Shown here one piece after another: positions 25,290 to 36,701 of a DNA stretch of 64,000 nucleotides; within the stretch, counting starts at the first letter, position 1; each line of letters begins with the position of its first letter. The stretch comes from Pleurodeles waltl (lineage: Eukaryota > Chordata > Amphibia > Caudata > Salamandridae). The position numbers and the translations under genes were made by a program. Location of the stretch: assembly GCF_031143425.1 (NCBI RefSeq), contig NC_090438.1:774453138-774517137 (forward strand), in the 5' to 3' direction. The notes beneath the pieces were generated by a model, which did no database searches, was not told where the DNA came from, and worked only from the letters and a program-made list of their open reading frames with translations.

Positions 25290-26130
25290 TTGTGAAGTGT
25301 TGTGCCGCACCGTTGCGGTCTAGGGCAGTAGTTTATAAAAAAGAACAAATAAACATAAACATAACAGAAGCCATTGTAAGTCACTCAAAACCAAACTGAT
25401 GTGGTCGGATTTTCTCTTGATGAAGAGGAGGCGGGCTGCGGTGTGGAGAACAGCCTTGATCTTGATGAGGAAAGCTTGGTGATCCAAACAAAATGGTATT
25501 CCTGGAGTCTAATCGGGGTACGTTAACATGTGAGCAGTTCTTTTCAATTGGTTAGGAGTCAAGTATTTGATTTTCTGTAGTGAATGCAGGAAAAAGAGGT
25601 TGGACTCGCTTGTTGGTGTGAGTTGATAACGCCTCGTTATCAAAGGCAGAGCCCATATATTTTAGAGTGATAGAGTGAGAAAGGGAAAAACAAACCAGTT
25701 TGAAGTCATCAGGCAGTGCAGGTTAAAATTTGTTGTTTGAGTATGAGAAGGACGAAGACAAACTCCGTTTTGGGGTATAGATCATGTGAGATTTAACATG
25801 ACAAATTTGTAATCAAAGGGAGAGTGTACTGATGAAGGATATTTTTCTACAAAACTGCAAGTCAACCACATACCACTGGATAGTGAAGATGTGAGCTGTT
25901 TGAGGTATAGATTAAACGCTTTTGGTGCCAGAATAGGGCCTTGGGGTTACTGGATTATGACAGACTCCGCAATCAGCTGCATACAGAGATATGCTTGTGA
26001 GGTACCAGAAATCTATGTAAGAGTCACCGCCTTAGCAGTCAAAACTCGCAGGAAACAAAGCAAGCTGCTTAGTGATGTTAATCTTGGCAGAAGTAGCTTC
26101 AAGCAGATGATGAGACAGGAAATCTGAAGG
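25290..26130 (-). mobile_element. Degenerate CR1-like LINE fragment, antisense
   Basis: Six-frame reading of the minus strand shows QGPILAPKAFNLYLKQL (near 25930), a decayed GVPQGSxLSPxLFNLYL motif, then KTEFVFVLLILKQQIL (near 25770). Next come AVLHTAARLLFIKRKSDHI and SDLQWLL (25470-25380), the thumb region of CR1/L2-type reverse transcriptases. Spacing matches one ORF2 C-terminal half. Many stops and shifts. Confidence 0.65.
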
Positions 26131-26779
26131 ATTGTTGGTGCCTTATTTGAAGGTTATCTTTAAAACAATATCCTGCAGTTCAAGAATCAACCTTTAAATG
26201 TATGCAGCATGCTAGAGTGCTCCAGGGGTCAGGGTGGACCCTATGCAAATGGAAATGAGTGGTTAAGGGTCTGTGATCACTGTCAAAGAATTTGCGTAGT
26301 GATGAAGGTAGAAATGTTTCCAACCATAAAGATAGCAATGGCCTCACACACAGTTTGGTAGCACATTCACTTGTGCACACGTGGAATAAAGCAACTCTCC
26401 TCTCTTGGGGAACACTGTGACAGCATGGCCCACTGCAGCTGAATTAGAGCGGCAAATTGCCATACCCCATACATTAAGGAACCCTGAGCTGCAAGCTGGG
26501 TCTGAACTTCCCTTTATTCCTTCAATGTTCATAGAGTAAACTTTGGTAGAACATACGGTAAACACATTTGAAACAGTCCAAGGTGGGTTTCATATATTGA
26601 AACTTTGTTTTGCACTATGTTGACCCACATCTGAAAAACAGCCGGAGTCGAAAGGTGTGTTCTTGTACACCTCTTACAAACACCAAGATGCCACAGCCAA
26701 GATTAATGAGGCAATGCAGGCATGGAAGGGCTTCGGAAAATGCATTTTGTAACATTTGTGTAACCTAGGAGATGCTCAC
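26131..26779. other. No gene recognised
   Basis: A minus-strand stretch with FDSDHRPLTTHF (near 26280) faintly resembles the TDHRPL box of gypsy RNase H. The context is too decayed to support a call. Confidence 0.4.
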
Positions 26780-28923
26780 TGTTAGAAATGGGGTCTCTAG
26801 TTGGCAGTGGTTTGCACCCTGTCCAAATAGGGACCCTCACTCTAGTCAGCGTAAGGGAGTTACACAGCTAAGATAACCCCTGCTTGCCCCCTTGGTAGAT
26901 TGGCTCAAGCAGCCAGGCTTATCTCAGAGGCAATATGTAAAGTATTTGTGCACACATACAGTAACACACTGAAAAAAACACAAATGTACTCCACACCAGT
27001 TTAGAAAAATAGCCAATATTTATCTGTGTAAAACAGGACCAAAACAACTAAAATCCAACATACACAAGTAAAGATATGAATTTTCAAAGATTAAATCTTA
27101 GTAAAGCGCTTAGAAACACAATAACTCCAGCTGGGGCTGTCACGGCGTCTTGACGGAGTCGTTTCCAACTGTCTGACGCCACTCGCGAGGGAGTGCGGGT
27201 TGGACATAGAGTCGACTGGACCCCATGTACAGTACCTTGGAAAACGATGAGGAAACAAAGATGTAGTATGAAGTCGGGGAGGTGAGGCGTTGCTGGAGCC
27301 AGGGTGGCATTGCTTCCTTACTGCTGCCGGGGAGGTGAGGCATTGGTTTCTTACTGTTAGGCTGGCTAGGTGAGGCATTGGTTCCCTACAGTTGCAGGGA
27401 AGGTGATGTGGAGTCGGTTCCTTATGACCCGGTGGGGGCGATGAATCCAGCAGGCCAAAATGCAAGGGTTCGACTTTGCGGCATCACAATCACACCACAG
27501 GACCACAGGTGCTGCAGCGGAGTCGGAGTCTGGTGTCCCAGATGTCAGGAACACAGCACTCAGGACTCATGCTTTGGCGGGACTTTGGAAGCGATGCAGC
27601 AGCATCTGGCCTGTTTTACAAGTAGCAGTCGTTGCACTTAGTGGGGACCACGGCTCCGATGCAGGCTTTTCCAAAATGACTTTAGAGTTGATGTGCTTGG
27701 TTTCTTCTTGGTTGCACCAGAGCTCACTTCCAAGGGCCCAGGAACTGGAGTTAGCACCACTTGGCAAGTCAGGAGTCTCAACAAGAGAGCCCAGGTGTTG
27801 GCAGGCAGACATCTTAAGAGGAGGCAAGCTCAGTTCAGGCCCTTGGAGAACCTTGGAAAGCAAGATGTAGAAAGCAAAGTCCAGTCCTTTTACTCCAAGG
27901 ACAGAAGCAGCAAGAAGAAGGCCAGCACAACAACGCATCAGGCAGAGTGGCAGTCCCTCCTATAGCATCCATCTCTTCTTCCTAATAGAATGGCCTCATT
28001 CCAGAAGCGTTCTAAATATGTGGGGGTCAGATGTCCAGTACTTATACCCATTTCTGTTTTTGAAGTAGGCAAACTTCATAAAGAAGTCTTTGTAGTGCAC
28101 AAGACCCTGCCTTTCCAGCCCTCTCCCCAGGCACACTCCTGGGGGTTGGAGACTGCTTTGTGTAAGGACAGGCACAGCCCTATTCAGGTGCAAATGTTAG
28201 CTCCTCCCACCACTCTAGCTCATGAAGACCCATCAGCCTGGTGAAGCGTCATCAGGATATGCAGGGAACACCTAAACTCCCTTTGTGGAACTGTCTAGAA
28301 TGAATGCCCAAACAGCCCAACTGTCACCCTGACCCAGATGTGTATTCCACGGATAGGCAGAGGCACAGAATGGTTAAGCAAGAAAATGCCCACTTTCTAA
28401 AAGTGGAATTTTCAACCTTACAATTCAAAAACCAACTTCACCAAAAGTCGCATTTTAAAATTGTGAGTTCAGAGTTCCCAAACACCATCACTCTATTTTT
28501 CCCACAGGGAAATTACAATTAAAAGATATTTCAAGGCAATCCCCATATTACCCTATGGGAGAGATAGTCCTTGTAAGTAGGTGCACTTGCCAGGTCAAAA
28601 TGACAGTTTAAAACTGCACACACAGACAATGCAGTGGCAGGTCTGAGAAGTGTTTAAAGGGCTACTCAGGTGGGTGGCAAAATCAGTGCTGCAGGCCCCT
28701 GGGCACACACTGTGCACTATACTAGGGATGTACTGGTAAATCAAATATGCCAATCATGGATACCAATCACCAATACAATTTCGACAGAGAACACTTGTAC
28801 TTTAGCACTGGCGGTCAGTGGTAAAGTGCCCAGAGCCCTACAACCAGCAAAAATGAAATTCAGGACAGGAGGTCAGAAGCAAAAAGACAGGGCAAACCAC
28901 GCAAAGAGCTGACAGGTCTAACA
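26780..28923 (-). repeat. 3' LTR (2.14 kb) of the gypsy relic
   Basis: Bounded by TGTTAGAAATGGGGTCTC and GACAGGTCTAACA. Its outer 240 bases (28690-28923) recur at 30118-30359. The family is the same as the solo LTR at 55912-58122, in opposite orientation. Just inside (28924-28945) lies TTCCCCCCAGCTG, a polypurine tract on the coding strand. Confidence 0.85.
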
Positions 28924-29062
28924 AGTTCCCCCCAGCTGAAAGTGGGGAGAACTACCCAACCTCTTGGGAGTTGTCATCACTAAGGCAGAAGAACCTGAAA
29001 AGACCATCAACAATGGCATGTTCTGTTCCAGGATGGTGTTCCCTGTAGGGAGATGGACTACC

Positions 29063-29655
29063 TCAACAGTTTAGGTTTTTTTTACCCCTCATCTGTATTA
29101 ACCATCTGAGGGGCCTGTGGTCTGTCTGAATGTGGAAGTTAGTCCCAATCAAGTAGGGTCTTAGCTTCTTCAGTGCCCACATCACAGCAAAAGCTTCCCT
29201 TTTTATTACACTCCACCTCTGTTTCCTGGGGAGTAACCTCCTACTAATGAAGGCTACAGGTTGATCTAGGCCATCTTCATTTAGCTGTGAAAGCACAGTT
29301 CCCACACTATGCTCTGAGGCATCTGTCTGCACCACAAATTCCTTGGAAAAGTCCGGAGCCTTGAGCACGGATGGCGTGCACATGGCTTCCTTCAGGGCAT
29401 CAAAAGCAGTCTGGCACGACTCCGTCCAGATCACCTGACATGGCTGCTTCCTGGAAGTCAGTACTGTCAAGGGGGCAACAATGGTGCAAAACCCCTTGCT
29501 GAATCTCCTGTAGTACCTGGTGAAGCCTAAAAAGTCTCTCACCTCTATCCATCTGTCTTGGTCTTGGAGGGAGCCAAAGCCACAATGGTCTCAATCTTGG
29601 CTTGTAGGGGCGCCACCTGGCAGCTTCCTACCTGGTGCCCCAAGTACACCACAGA
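29063..29655 (-). pseudogene. Gypsy reverse transcriptase C-terminus and RNase H remnant
   Basis: Starts in the RT thumb with VVYLGHQVGS, then VRDFLGFTRYYRRFSKGF (29542). RNase H follows: FVVQTDASEHSVGTVLSQ with the first catalytic Asp, KREAFAVMWALKKLRPYL with the Glu, and IQTDHRPLRWL with the next Asp. After a frameshift near 29080, a TEHAIVDGL segment near 29010 corresponds to the last RNase H motif. The LTR begins about 90 bases later, so RNase H is the last pol domain. Confidence 0.85.
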
Positions 29656-29663
29656 CCCTTGCC

Positions 29664-30112
29664 CTATCTGGCAAATAAGAGGCACAGTAAAAGGACATCC
29701 CACTCATGCCTCCTGGGTTCTGGGAGACCTATAATCATGCCCTTTAGGGTACTGTTGAACCTTTCAACCAGCCCATTGCTTTGTCGGTTGTAAGGTGTGG
29801 TGAACTTGTAGGTAACACCACACGCCTTCCACATGCCTTTCCTGTACAATGACATGAAATTGGTACCCCAGTCAGATACCACCTCCTTAGGGAAGCCAAC
29901 ATGGGTGAAGATCCACATAAGTGCCCTGAACATGGAGGGTGTAGTCACTGTCTTCAGAGGGATAGCTTTCAGTTACCATGTGGCAAGTCCCACTTATACC
30001 AGGATAAACCTGTTGCCCATGGCTGTCTTAGGATCCAGAGGCCCCACAATGTCAATGCCCACCTGCTAAAAAGGGGTACTCATGACAGGAAAAGGTTGGA
30101 GAGGAGCATTTG
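29664..30112 (-). pseudogene. Gypsy integrase core remnant
   Basis: All three residues of the DDE catalytic core can be found on the minus strand: VGIDIVGPL (near 30060), VVSDWGTNF (near 29880) and GLVERFNST (near 29765). The spacing is that of retroviral-type integrases. The frame shifts once between the first and second motifs, and a stop lies before the first. The C-terminal part is cut off at LLFAR (29664), where RT sequence begins directly. Integrase joins element DNA to the host chromosome. Confidence 0.8.
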
Positions 30113-30117
30113 ATTTA

Positions 30118-30359
30118 GAGGCCCTGGGCACACACTGTGCAATATACTAGGGACTTACTAGTAAATCAGCTGTGACAATTATGGCTACCAATCACCAATA
30201 TAATTTAGACAGTGAGCACTTGCACTTTAGTACTGGTCAGCAGTGATAAAGTGCCCAGAATCCTAAAACCACCAGAAACTAAATTCAGCACAGGATCAGA
30301 AACAGGGGATCAGAGCAAAAAGACATGGGAAACCATGCCAAGCACTGACAGGTCTAACA
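30118..30359 (-). repeat. Truncated 5' LTR of the gypsy relic
   Basis: Near-copy of the outer end of the left LTR. Both share GGGCACACACTGTGCA, then ACTAGGGA, ACCAATCACCAATA and TGACAGGTCTAACA in the same order and spacing. Everything beyond about 240 bases is missing. Confidence 0.8.
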
Positions 30360-33300
30360 CTCAAACTGACCCTTTTTTGTGTCTGCAAAGGTCAGTCAGT
30401 GTGTTTAAAAAGTTGTTATGTAACTGTATCTGGAGTCCACCTCTAACTGATGATAATCAGCTGTGAGGTCCAGCTCAAAGAAGAACCATGAAGAGTCAGG
30501 ACAACATGGATACATTTAGCAGAGGTGGAAGATGGCATTCCCACTTTATTGTTCAATTTGACAGACCTGTTTCCATGCATATGTGAATCCATAAGGCTGC
30601 TCCTTGTACAATCTTTTTCTCAGAGGAAAAGCTGCCTTGATCATAGCTGTGGGCTGAATAATCTCACCTGCAAGAATGGTCACTTGTTGACCTTTCAGGT
30701 ACCCAGACCCACTGAAGTAAACAAGCCTGGAAATGGCCCAAGTACTCTTGCCAGGTTGCCTTTAGTCAAGGTTTCAATTTGTATATTGCATTCTGGCCAT
30801 GATGTTCTTCTATATACACGTGTTGATCAGGGAATGCACCCTGGTGCCATAAACCAATCACAGTGAACTGTGGTGGCCAACTCCCAAATACCATATTGGA
30901 GATGACAGTTGAGATCATAAAACCTTGTTCTTATTTTTGTCTGCTATGTCCCTTATCCCCCGGTTACCTAAAATGTCTCCTGTAGCAAATTGCACATTCT
31001 TCACATAGGCCGATGATGTGTAAAGCAGATGACATGAGGTTTTTCACCCTGCACACGTGAACAAAATAGTTTGACTTTCTACACTGAGGCATGACGTGTT
31101 TTGCAAAGTAAAGTGTGTCGCATTCATGCCTGCCAAAATCAGAAGACATGGAGGGCATCACTGGGGTTGACTTGTTGTCTCATTTTAATGTCCTATTTTT
31201 CTATCACCATAAGGTTGAGCAATATAGCATTTTGACTTCATAAACCTGGTTCTGTTGTTACCACCTGAGGGAGCACCATGTTGATTGTCTGAGACACGTT
31301 CATTGACACACTTGCAGAAGAAGTATCTTCCTATGAAGTTTAGGACAGTAGCAACTTCAGATGTTTAGGCAATAGACGCATGTGTTTATGTGAGCTAGCT
31401 CACAAGGACTGGTGAGATGTTTCAGTTCAACATAACAACATCTGTCTTTTCCCTTTCTTCTGCATGGTTTACCAAAGACTGAACTACTCAAACTAAACAA
31501 TGACCAGCAACCTGAAATAGGTTGTGAGAGCCATCATAGCCATCACATCACATCACAAGTAGCTTTTTTGTTGGAATCACTTTCAGTACTAGAAAGAGTT
31601 CCTCACCCATATAATGAAGAGGTGTGCCTACTGTATCACACTATCTTGTTCTTTCATGGTCATGTGCTGTGGCACCACCACTTTCGGATTTATAATTCAT
31701 GCCCTCAACTGTAAATTAGGTGCAGAATTTAAAGAGTCGCTCACACCAGCCGTAATGTCCTTTGAAATTAGATCACATTCAAGACTGCAGAGATCACTTA
31801 TCAAGGCAAACAGGCTAACACATTCTTCGGTATTTGCAACAGTCTGCTTCTTGGAAGCACCGCACAGCTTTAGTAACACTACATTGTGACCTCCTAGGAG
31901 CTGCAGGTTTAAACACTATGGCTCTGAAGCACAACCAAATACCCCATATTTCAAAGTATGCAAGTGCTCTCAACTCCTCCATTCAAATGAGTGGTTTCCC
32001 AGTAACAGGGGTGCTGGTGCCCTACCCTCGCCCTGCCAATCAACCTCTCTTGCTCCAATTCTCTTGACCTGCAAAACTAAGTTGACCGACAAATGGAAGA
32101 CGCCATGTGATACACGATAACTCATTTAAGGATGTTGCCAAATTAATTTAAATATGTTCTGCAAATGAATGCATTATCCAGTGCCTTACGTATTAAAATG
32201 TACAGTATTATATGGAAAAGCACACAGTGCAGCATCGGTAACGGGGCTGACTTCCACTGGGTACCATAAGTATCACCATGGGGTTTGAATCCTGGGTTTT
32301 CATTACAGTTGTGTCACAGGAGTGAAAAACAAAACCTGCCTTCTTGATCCTAACCAATGCATAGTGTTATGATGTATATGCCACCTCCCACCCTCCCACC
32401 TGCCCCTTCCTCACCTCTGGTCATGGATTATAAATGTAAGGGGAGAAAAACGGTGGACGTGTTTCACTGTTTAAAACTGAAGATTCATCAGGACCCATCA
32501 GTTTTAGGAATCTACTCACTCACTACTTATTGTACGTTTCTAAATAGGCCTAGGTAGAGAAGTGAAACATACATTTTAATTATTTCAGTGTGGGAAGTAA
32601 AATTGAACTCTTAAGGTACATTTCACTTAGCATAGGGATGAGCACAACATTGGGATATCAAGTAGAAGGCACAAAAAGCACCCAACACAGTTCAGGTACC
32701 GAACTGAGCAAGGAGGCAGTTTGAGGAAAAGGACAGCCACCCAAGTAGTCCCTAAAAAGGTGTCATACGCCATTATTAATCAGTTTCACACCTAAGATGG
32801 GCAGGCTGGGATGCCGGATATGCTCAATGATTCTATCTTTGGTAATCCTGTGAGGCAGTTCCTTGTTTTTTATATTTTCAGTATTTCTGCACATTCTCTC
32901 ACACATTCTACGAGTACCCTCTTTGGAATGTTTTATTGAGCCAACACGGTAGCAATGTTCCATTAGGAGTAACATGAAAGTTACCCTTGTATAACCCATC
33001 CCAATTTTAGATGGTAACTAAGGGGGCAGCCAGTTAAATTAAATTAATATCGTTTTGAGAATACTACATTACTTCCTGCAAAGGCAAATCGGTTTACGAT
33101 TGACTGCTTGAGCGTATTTTACCCCTTTACCTCTCTATAGTATAGCAGCCAATTGAAGCGTGCAAAGCAGCTGCCGTTAAGGCCAAACCTACTACTTCAG
33201 TATCTCCCAGTCTGTTGCTTTGACCAGGATTCACTTACTCTACAATGAGGAATTTTCCAAGCTCTCTCTTTTGAAGACACTTCTAAAGCCTGAGCGTAGG

Positions 33301-34189
33301 TCTTTGCCATTTGGATTTTTCACTGTTTATAGTTTTGATGTCAATATATTAAAAAAAATACATATAATTGTACATACATATCGGGCTGTTGGTTAGCCTT
33401 CTTCAACCACTGGTCTTTTAAGCTTGAATTCACAATTTGATTCCACCCACCAGAGTGTACAAAATACGGCAATGATTCAACCCACTCAGCCACTGGCTTG
33501 CTTGCACTGTTAGTGATGGCATTATTCCTGATCACATGTGCACATCCACCTACAAATATGTGCATATCAGTGCCAGGGCTGGTATTTTTAATCATCCTTA
33601 TATGTTCAAAACATGTTTTTAAGTTCCTTTAATTCAAAGCTAATCATAACTTCTCATTGAGCTAACAAGAATCATATTTTCTTGTCTTGACTGTTAAAAC
33701 AAAAACATTTCTCTTTTTTTACCTCTACACTAGGAAGCACCCAAAATGTTCTACTAAAATTATGCGTGATTTTTTTTCTAATTTATACATGTTATTGCAA
33801 GGATGTGGCTGCCGCATTCAAATAGCGACATGTAGTTTTTTTCTTTATTTCTTTTTTGTTTTTTAGGGCATATGCTTACAATAAAAAAAAAAATACCACT
33901 GTATACACTTTCCAAGGTCACACATGTTGGCTTTGTCAATGCTTATGATAAATGCTCTTGCTTAACATTGTTGTTTTAATGTATTTTTCTTTGTGAAGTG
34001 TACTTTGTGTGCTTTGTTTGTATTATATGCAATAATGAAATTAATACATCGCTGCGATTGAACAATGCAAACAAAGAGCGCTTACATAGGTCTCCATGGG
34101 CTAAATGCAGCCCCAGTCTGCCTGATGCAGAGTCTAAAGCTGTTTACAGCATGCTGCCCAAGTATGGAATAATAATTTCACTCCTCTGA
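30360..34189. other. No gene recognised (3.8 kb)
   Basis: Only short random open frames. 32270-32300 has GGTTTGAATCCTGG, which resembles a tRNA B box, but no matching A box or cloverleaf was found. 33700-33900 is T-rich low-complexity sequence. Confidence 0.5.
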
Positions 34190-34559
34190 CCTCCTGGTCA
34201 GGGTCTGTTGCCCTCCCAGTGCAGCTCCTCCTGCTTCTGCCCCTGCTTTGGACAAACTGAAAGCCTGCCTGCCTCTCAGTTCAAGGCCCTCCTCCACCCG
34301 CAGGCTCCTGCCTGCGCCTGATCCCTGGTGGCCTAGTGGCCATCTGCAAGTAAGTATCTTCAATATCTCTTTACACCTTCCTTTTACTTCTTCCTTTACT
34401 TCTATTTTCCTACTTCTGTTTCTTTTTCTGTCTCCTTTTAATTTTTCTCCCTCTTGTCTCTTCACCCTCCTGCATTTTTCCCCGCACTGCTGCTGCCCCT
34501 GCGACTCCCTCCCCTCTCCCCTCTTCCCGTGAAGCACTTTTCCTGCCCTCCCACCTCCC

Positions 34560-35945
34560 AGATGACCAAACCCCCCACCTCTCTTCCCTTCTTAATGACA
34601 GCCGCGCCAATCCCGTCTGCACCTGTGCCTGGACCTCGGCCAGTGCCACGGACCCTGGTTCTCACCCCATACGCTGGTTCAGTGCCAGCACTCTACGTGC
34701 CCTCAACCCGGGAAGATCATCAGCCTGCCACCAAGCCGACCCCAGGAACACCCATGGACCGTTTTCCTGCCGCACCTGCTCCAGCACCCTTTAAGGACCA
34801 TCTCATGATCTTGCACCAAGCACAGACAGCCACCTCAAGTGCATACTCCTCAACACATGCTCCCTCGTCAAGCACGCAGTAGAAATCTGGGACCTCCTCG
34901 ACTCAACAGCCCTGGGTGTCGCCTTCTTCACGGATACTTGGATCAACCCACCACTGCCCCAGACATCTCCACGGCCATCCCAGCCAACTACAAAATCATC
35001 CACAAGGTTATAGCCAACCGGCCTGGAGGAGGCATTGCCATAATCTACAAAAACAACCTCTGCCTGACTACCACCATCGAGTCTCAGTCTCAGTCAATGC
35101 ACGAGCACCTACATTTCCAGATCCAGACCAACCTAAACACCCCCCTACATGGTACCCTCATCTACAGGCCACCCAGACCTTGACCCCAACATCACCAAGC
35201 TCGTCGCCCCCCGACTACATCCTACTCTGCAACATCAATTTCCACCTTGATACCCATGACGACCCCAACACCTCGAACATACTGGACAACCTCACAACTC
35301 TTGGCCTCAAACAACTCATCAACCTCCCCACTACAGAGCCGGACACTTTCTAGACGCCGTTTTCTCAACAGAGGACAACATCACCATCTCCCACACCTCC
35401 AAACACCATTAGACCAACCATAAGTGCATCCACTTTACCTACACAAAGAACACCACACACCACCACACCCCCTGTCCACCTGGCAGACGCTGGGGCAAAG
35501 TCACAGAAGCACAACTCACCAACTCTCTCAACCACTCCCTCCCACCAGATGCAGTTGACGCTAATGAAGCCGCAAACAACCTACACTGCTGGCTCTCAAA
35601 TTGCACCAACAGCATAGCCCCCCTAAGGAAATCAGCAGGGAATAGGCATAGCAAAACACACAACTGTTTACACCAGACCTACAGGAATCCAGGCACACCT
35701 GCAGACGATTGAAATGTAAATGGAGGATCAGCAAATCTACCGTAGACTGCACAGCCTTCAAAAAAGCAGTCACCAAATACCACCAGAACATTAGAGCCGC
35801 CAAAAAAGCTGCCTTTCAGGCATGTCTCAACACCAGCACTCACAACAGCAAAGAGCTCTTCACCATCATCAAAGAGTTCACAAACCCTGGGGCAGACACC
35901 TCACCCATACCTCCCTCCCTCCCAAGACATCGGCAACGACCTTGC
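34560..35945 (+). pseudogene. L2-like LINE ORF, 5' part: endonuclease
   Basis: After a Pro-rich N-terminal stretch come LLNTCSLVKHAVEIWDLLDS (near 34850), VAFFTDTWINPP (34920), GGGIAIIYKNN (35025) and a CNINFHLD stretch (35230) at the position of the GDFNxHxD motif. The linker includes KAVTKYHQNIRAAKKAAF (35765) and LFTIIKEFTNP (35860). Frames change several times. In a live element this domain nicks the target to prime reverse transcription. Confidence 0.75.
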
Positions 35946-36146
35946 TGTTGTATTGTTATGCATATGATGTATAAAGTGTTCTTATGTGGTGGAAGGAACC
36001 CGGCTGTCTCCCGGCAACAAGAGGGGGTTCTGGAATGTGGCGGAGGAGAGAAGCGGTTGGTGTGGATGACAGCCGGGCCAGTTGAATAAACTAATTTCAG
36101 AGCAAAAGAAACTTCTCACCGTGTGTTCATCGTTCAGACGCATTAC
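35946..36146 (+). repeat. 5' LTR (201 bp)
   Basis: Starts TGTTGTATTGTTATGCATATG and ends CAGACGCATTAC directly before the primer-binding site. Contains AATAAA in TTGAATAAACTAATTTC, a likely polyadenylation signal. Confidence 0.9.
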
Positions 36147-36164
36147 TGGCGACGAGGGTGAGTC
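36147..36164 (+). other. Primer-binding site, tRNA-Ser type
   Basis: TGGCGACGAGG immediately after the LTR is the exact complement of a tRNA 3' end of the form CCTCGTCGCCA, as in tRNA-Ser(GCT). The next bases also largely agree. Confidence 0.7.
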
Positions 36165-36701
36165 AGGAGCCTCCCGAGAGCCCATTGAGGATCGTCGATT
36201 GAGACCCTGGACCCGGGTAGGAGCATTGTCAGCGGCGTGGTGGTGCGGAGAAAGGACCGATTGCATCGGCACAGTGAGGCTCGGCGTGACCGATTGCATC
36301 GGCACAGTGAGGCGGAGAGACGCTGCTATAATCTAAACGCTAATATAATTTGGGCCGCATTTGGACAAACTGCTGTTGTGTGCGCGCGACGCCGGCACGC
36401 ACTAGAAATAAAAATAAACGAGGAGAGTGACGGACATGCAGAGTTGCTTAGCGACACATGTGCAACGAGGAACAACAAAGGCAGTGTTGCTTAGCAACGC
36501 GACGCAAAGCCAACCAGCGCGTTGCGTAGCTAAAGGAAAGGCATTTATTCACAATTCATTTTAAAAGATGATTTTAAGACGGAAAAAGAGGATTTTAAAG
36601 CAGAGACTTCAGTTATCTATATGTACAAAGTAACTATTAGTGCAGTAGAGGAAAAATAAAACAAAACAATATATTTAAACTGTTGAACTGAAAAGTGAAC
36701 A

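Larger units (their letters stand above)
26780..30359 (-). mobile_element. Ty3/gypsy LTR retrotransposon relic with Gmr1-type pol order
   Basis: Left boundary TGTTAG at 26780 and right boundary TCTAACA ending at 30359, flanked by near-identical 5-bp sequences (CTCAC at 26775-26779, CTCAA at 30360-30364). Pol fragments lie on minus, so the right end is the 5' side. Order on the coding strand: first 242 bases of the 5' LTR, integrase, RT thumb plus RNase H, polypurine tract, complete 3' LTR. The rest of the 5' LTR, primer site, gag and much of pol were lost by an internal deletion ending near 30118. Confidence 0.85.

Noticed and set aside
24918..25295. 125-codon open frame on plus
   Set aside because: No family resemblance, and its end overlaps the LINE fragment border; length is within chance for AT-poor local frames.
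32270..32310. tRNA-like B box (GGTTTGAATCC), possible SINE
   Set aside because: No A box at the right distance, no cloverleaf, no poly(A) tail or target duplication.
34178..34882. Overlapping long frames on both strands in a C-rich stretch
   Set aside because: These are compositional by-products of the L2-like LINE leader; only the endonuclease frame downstream has family motifs.
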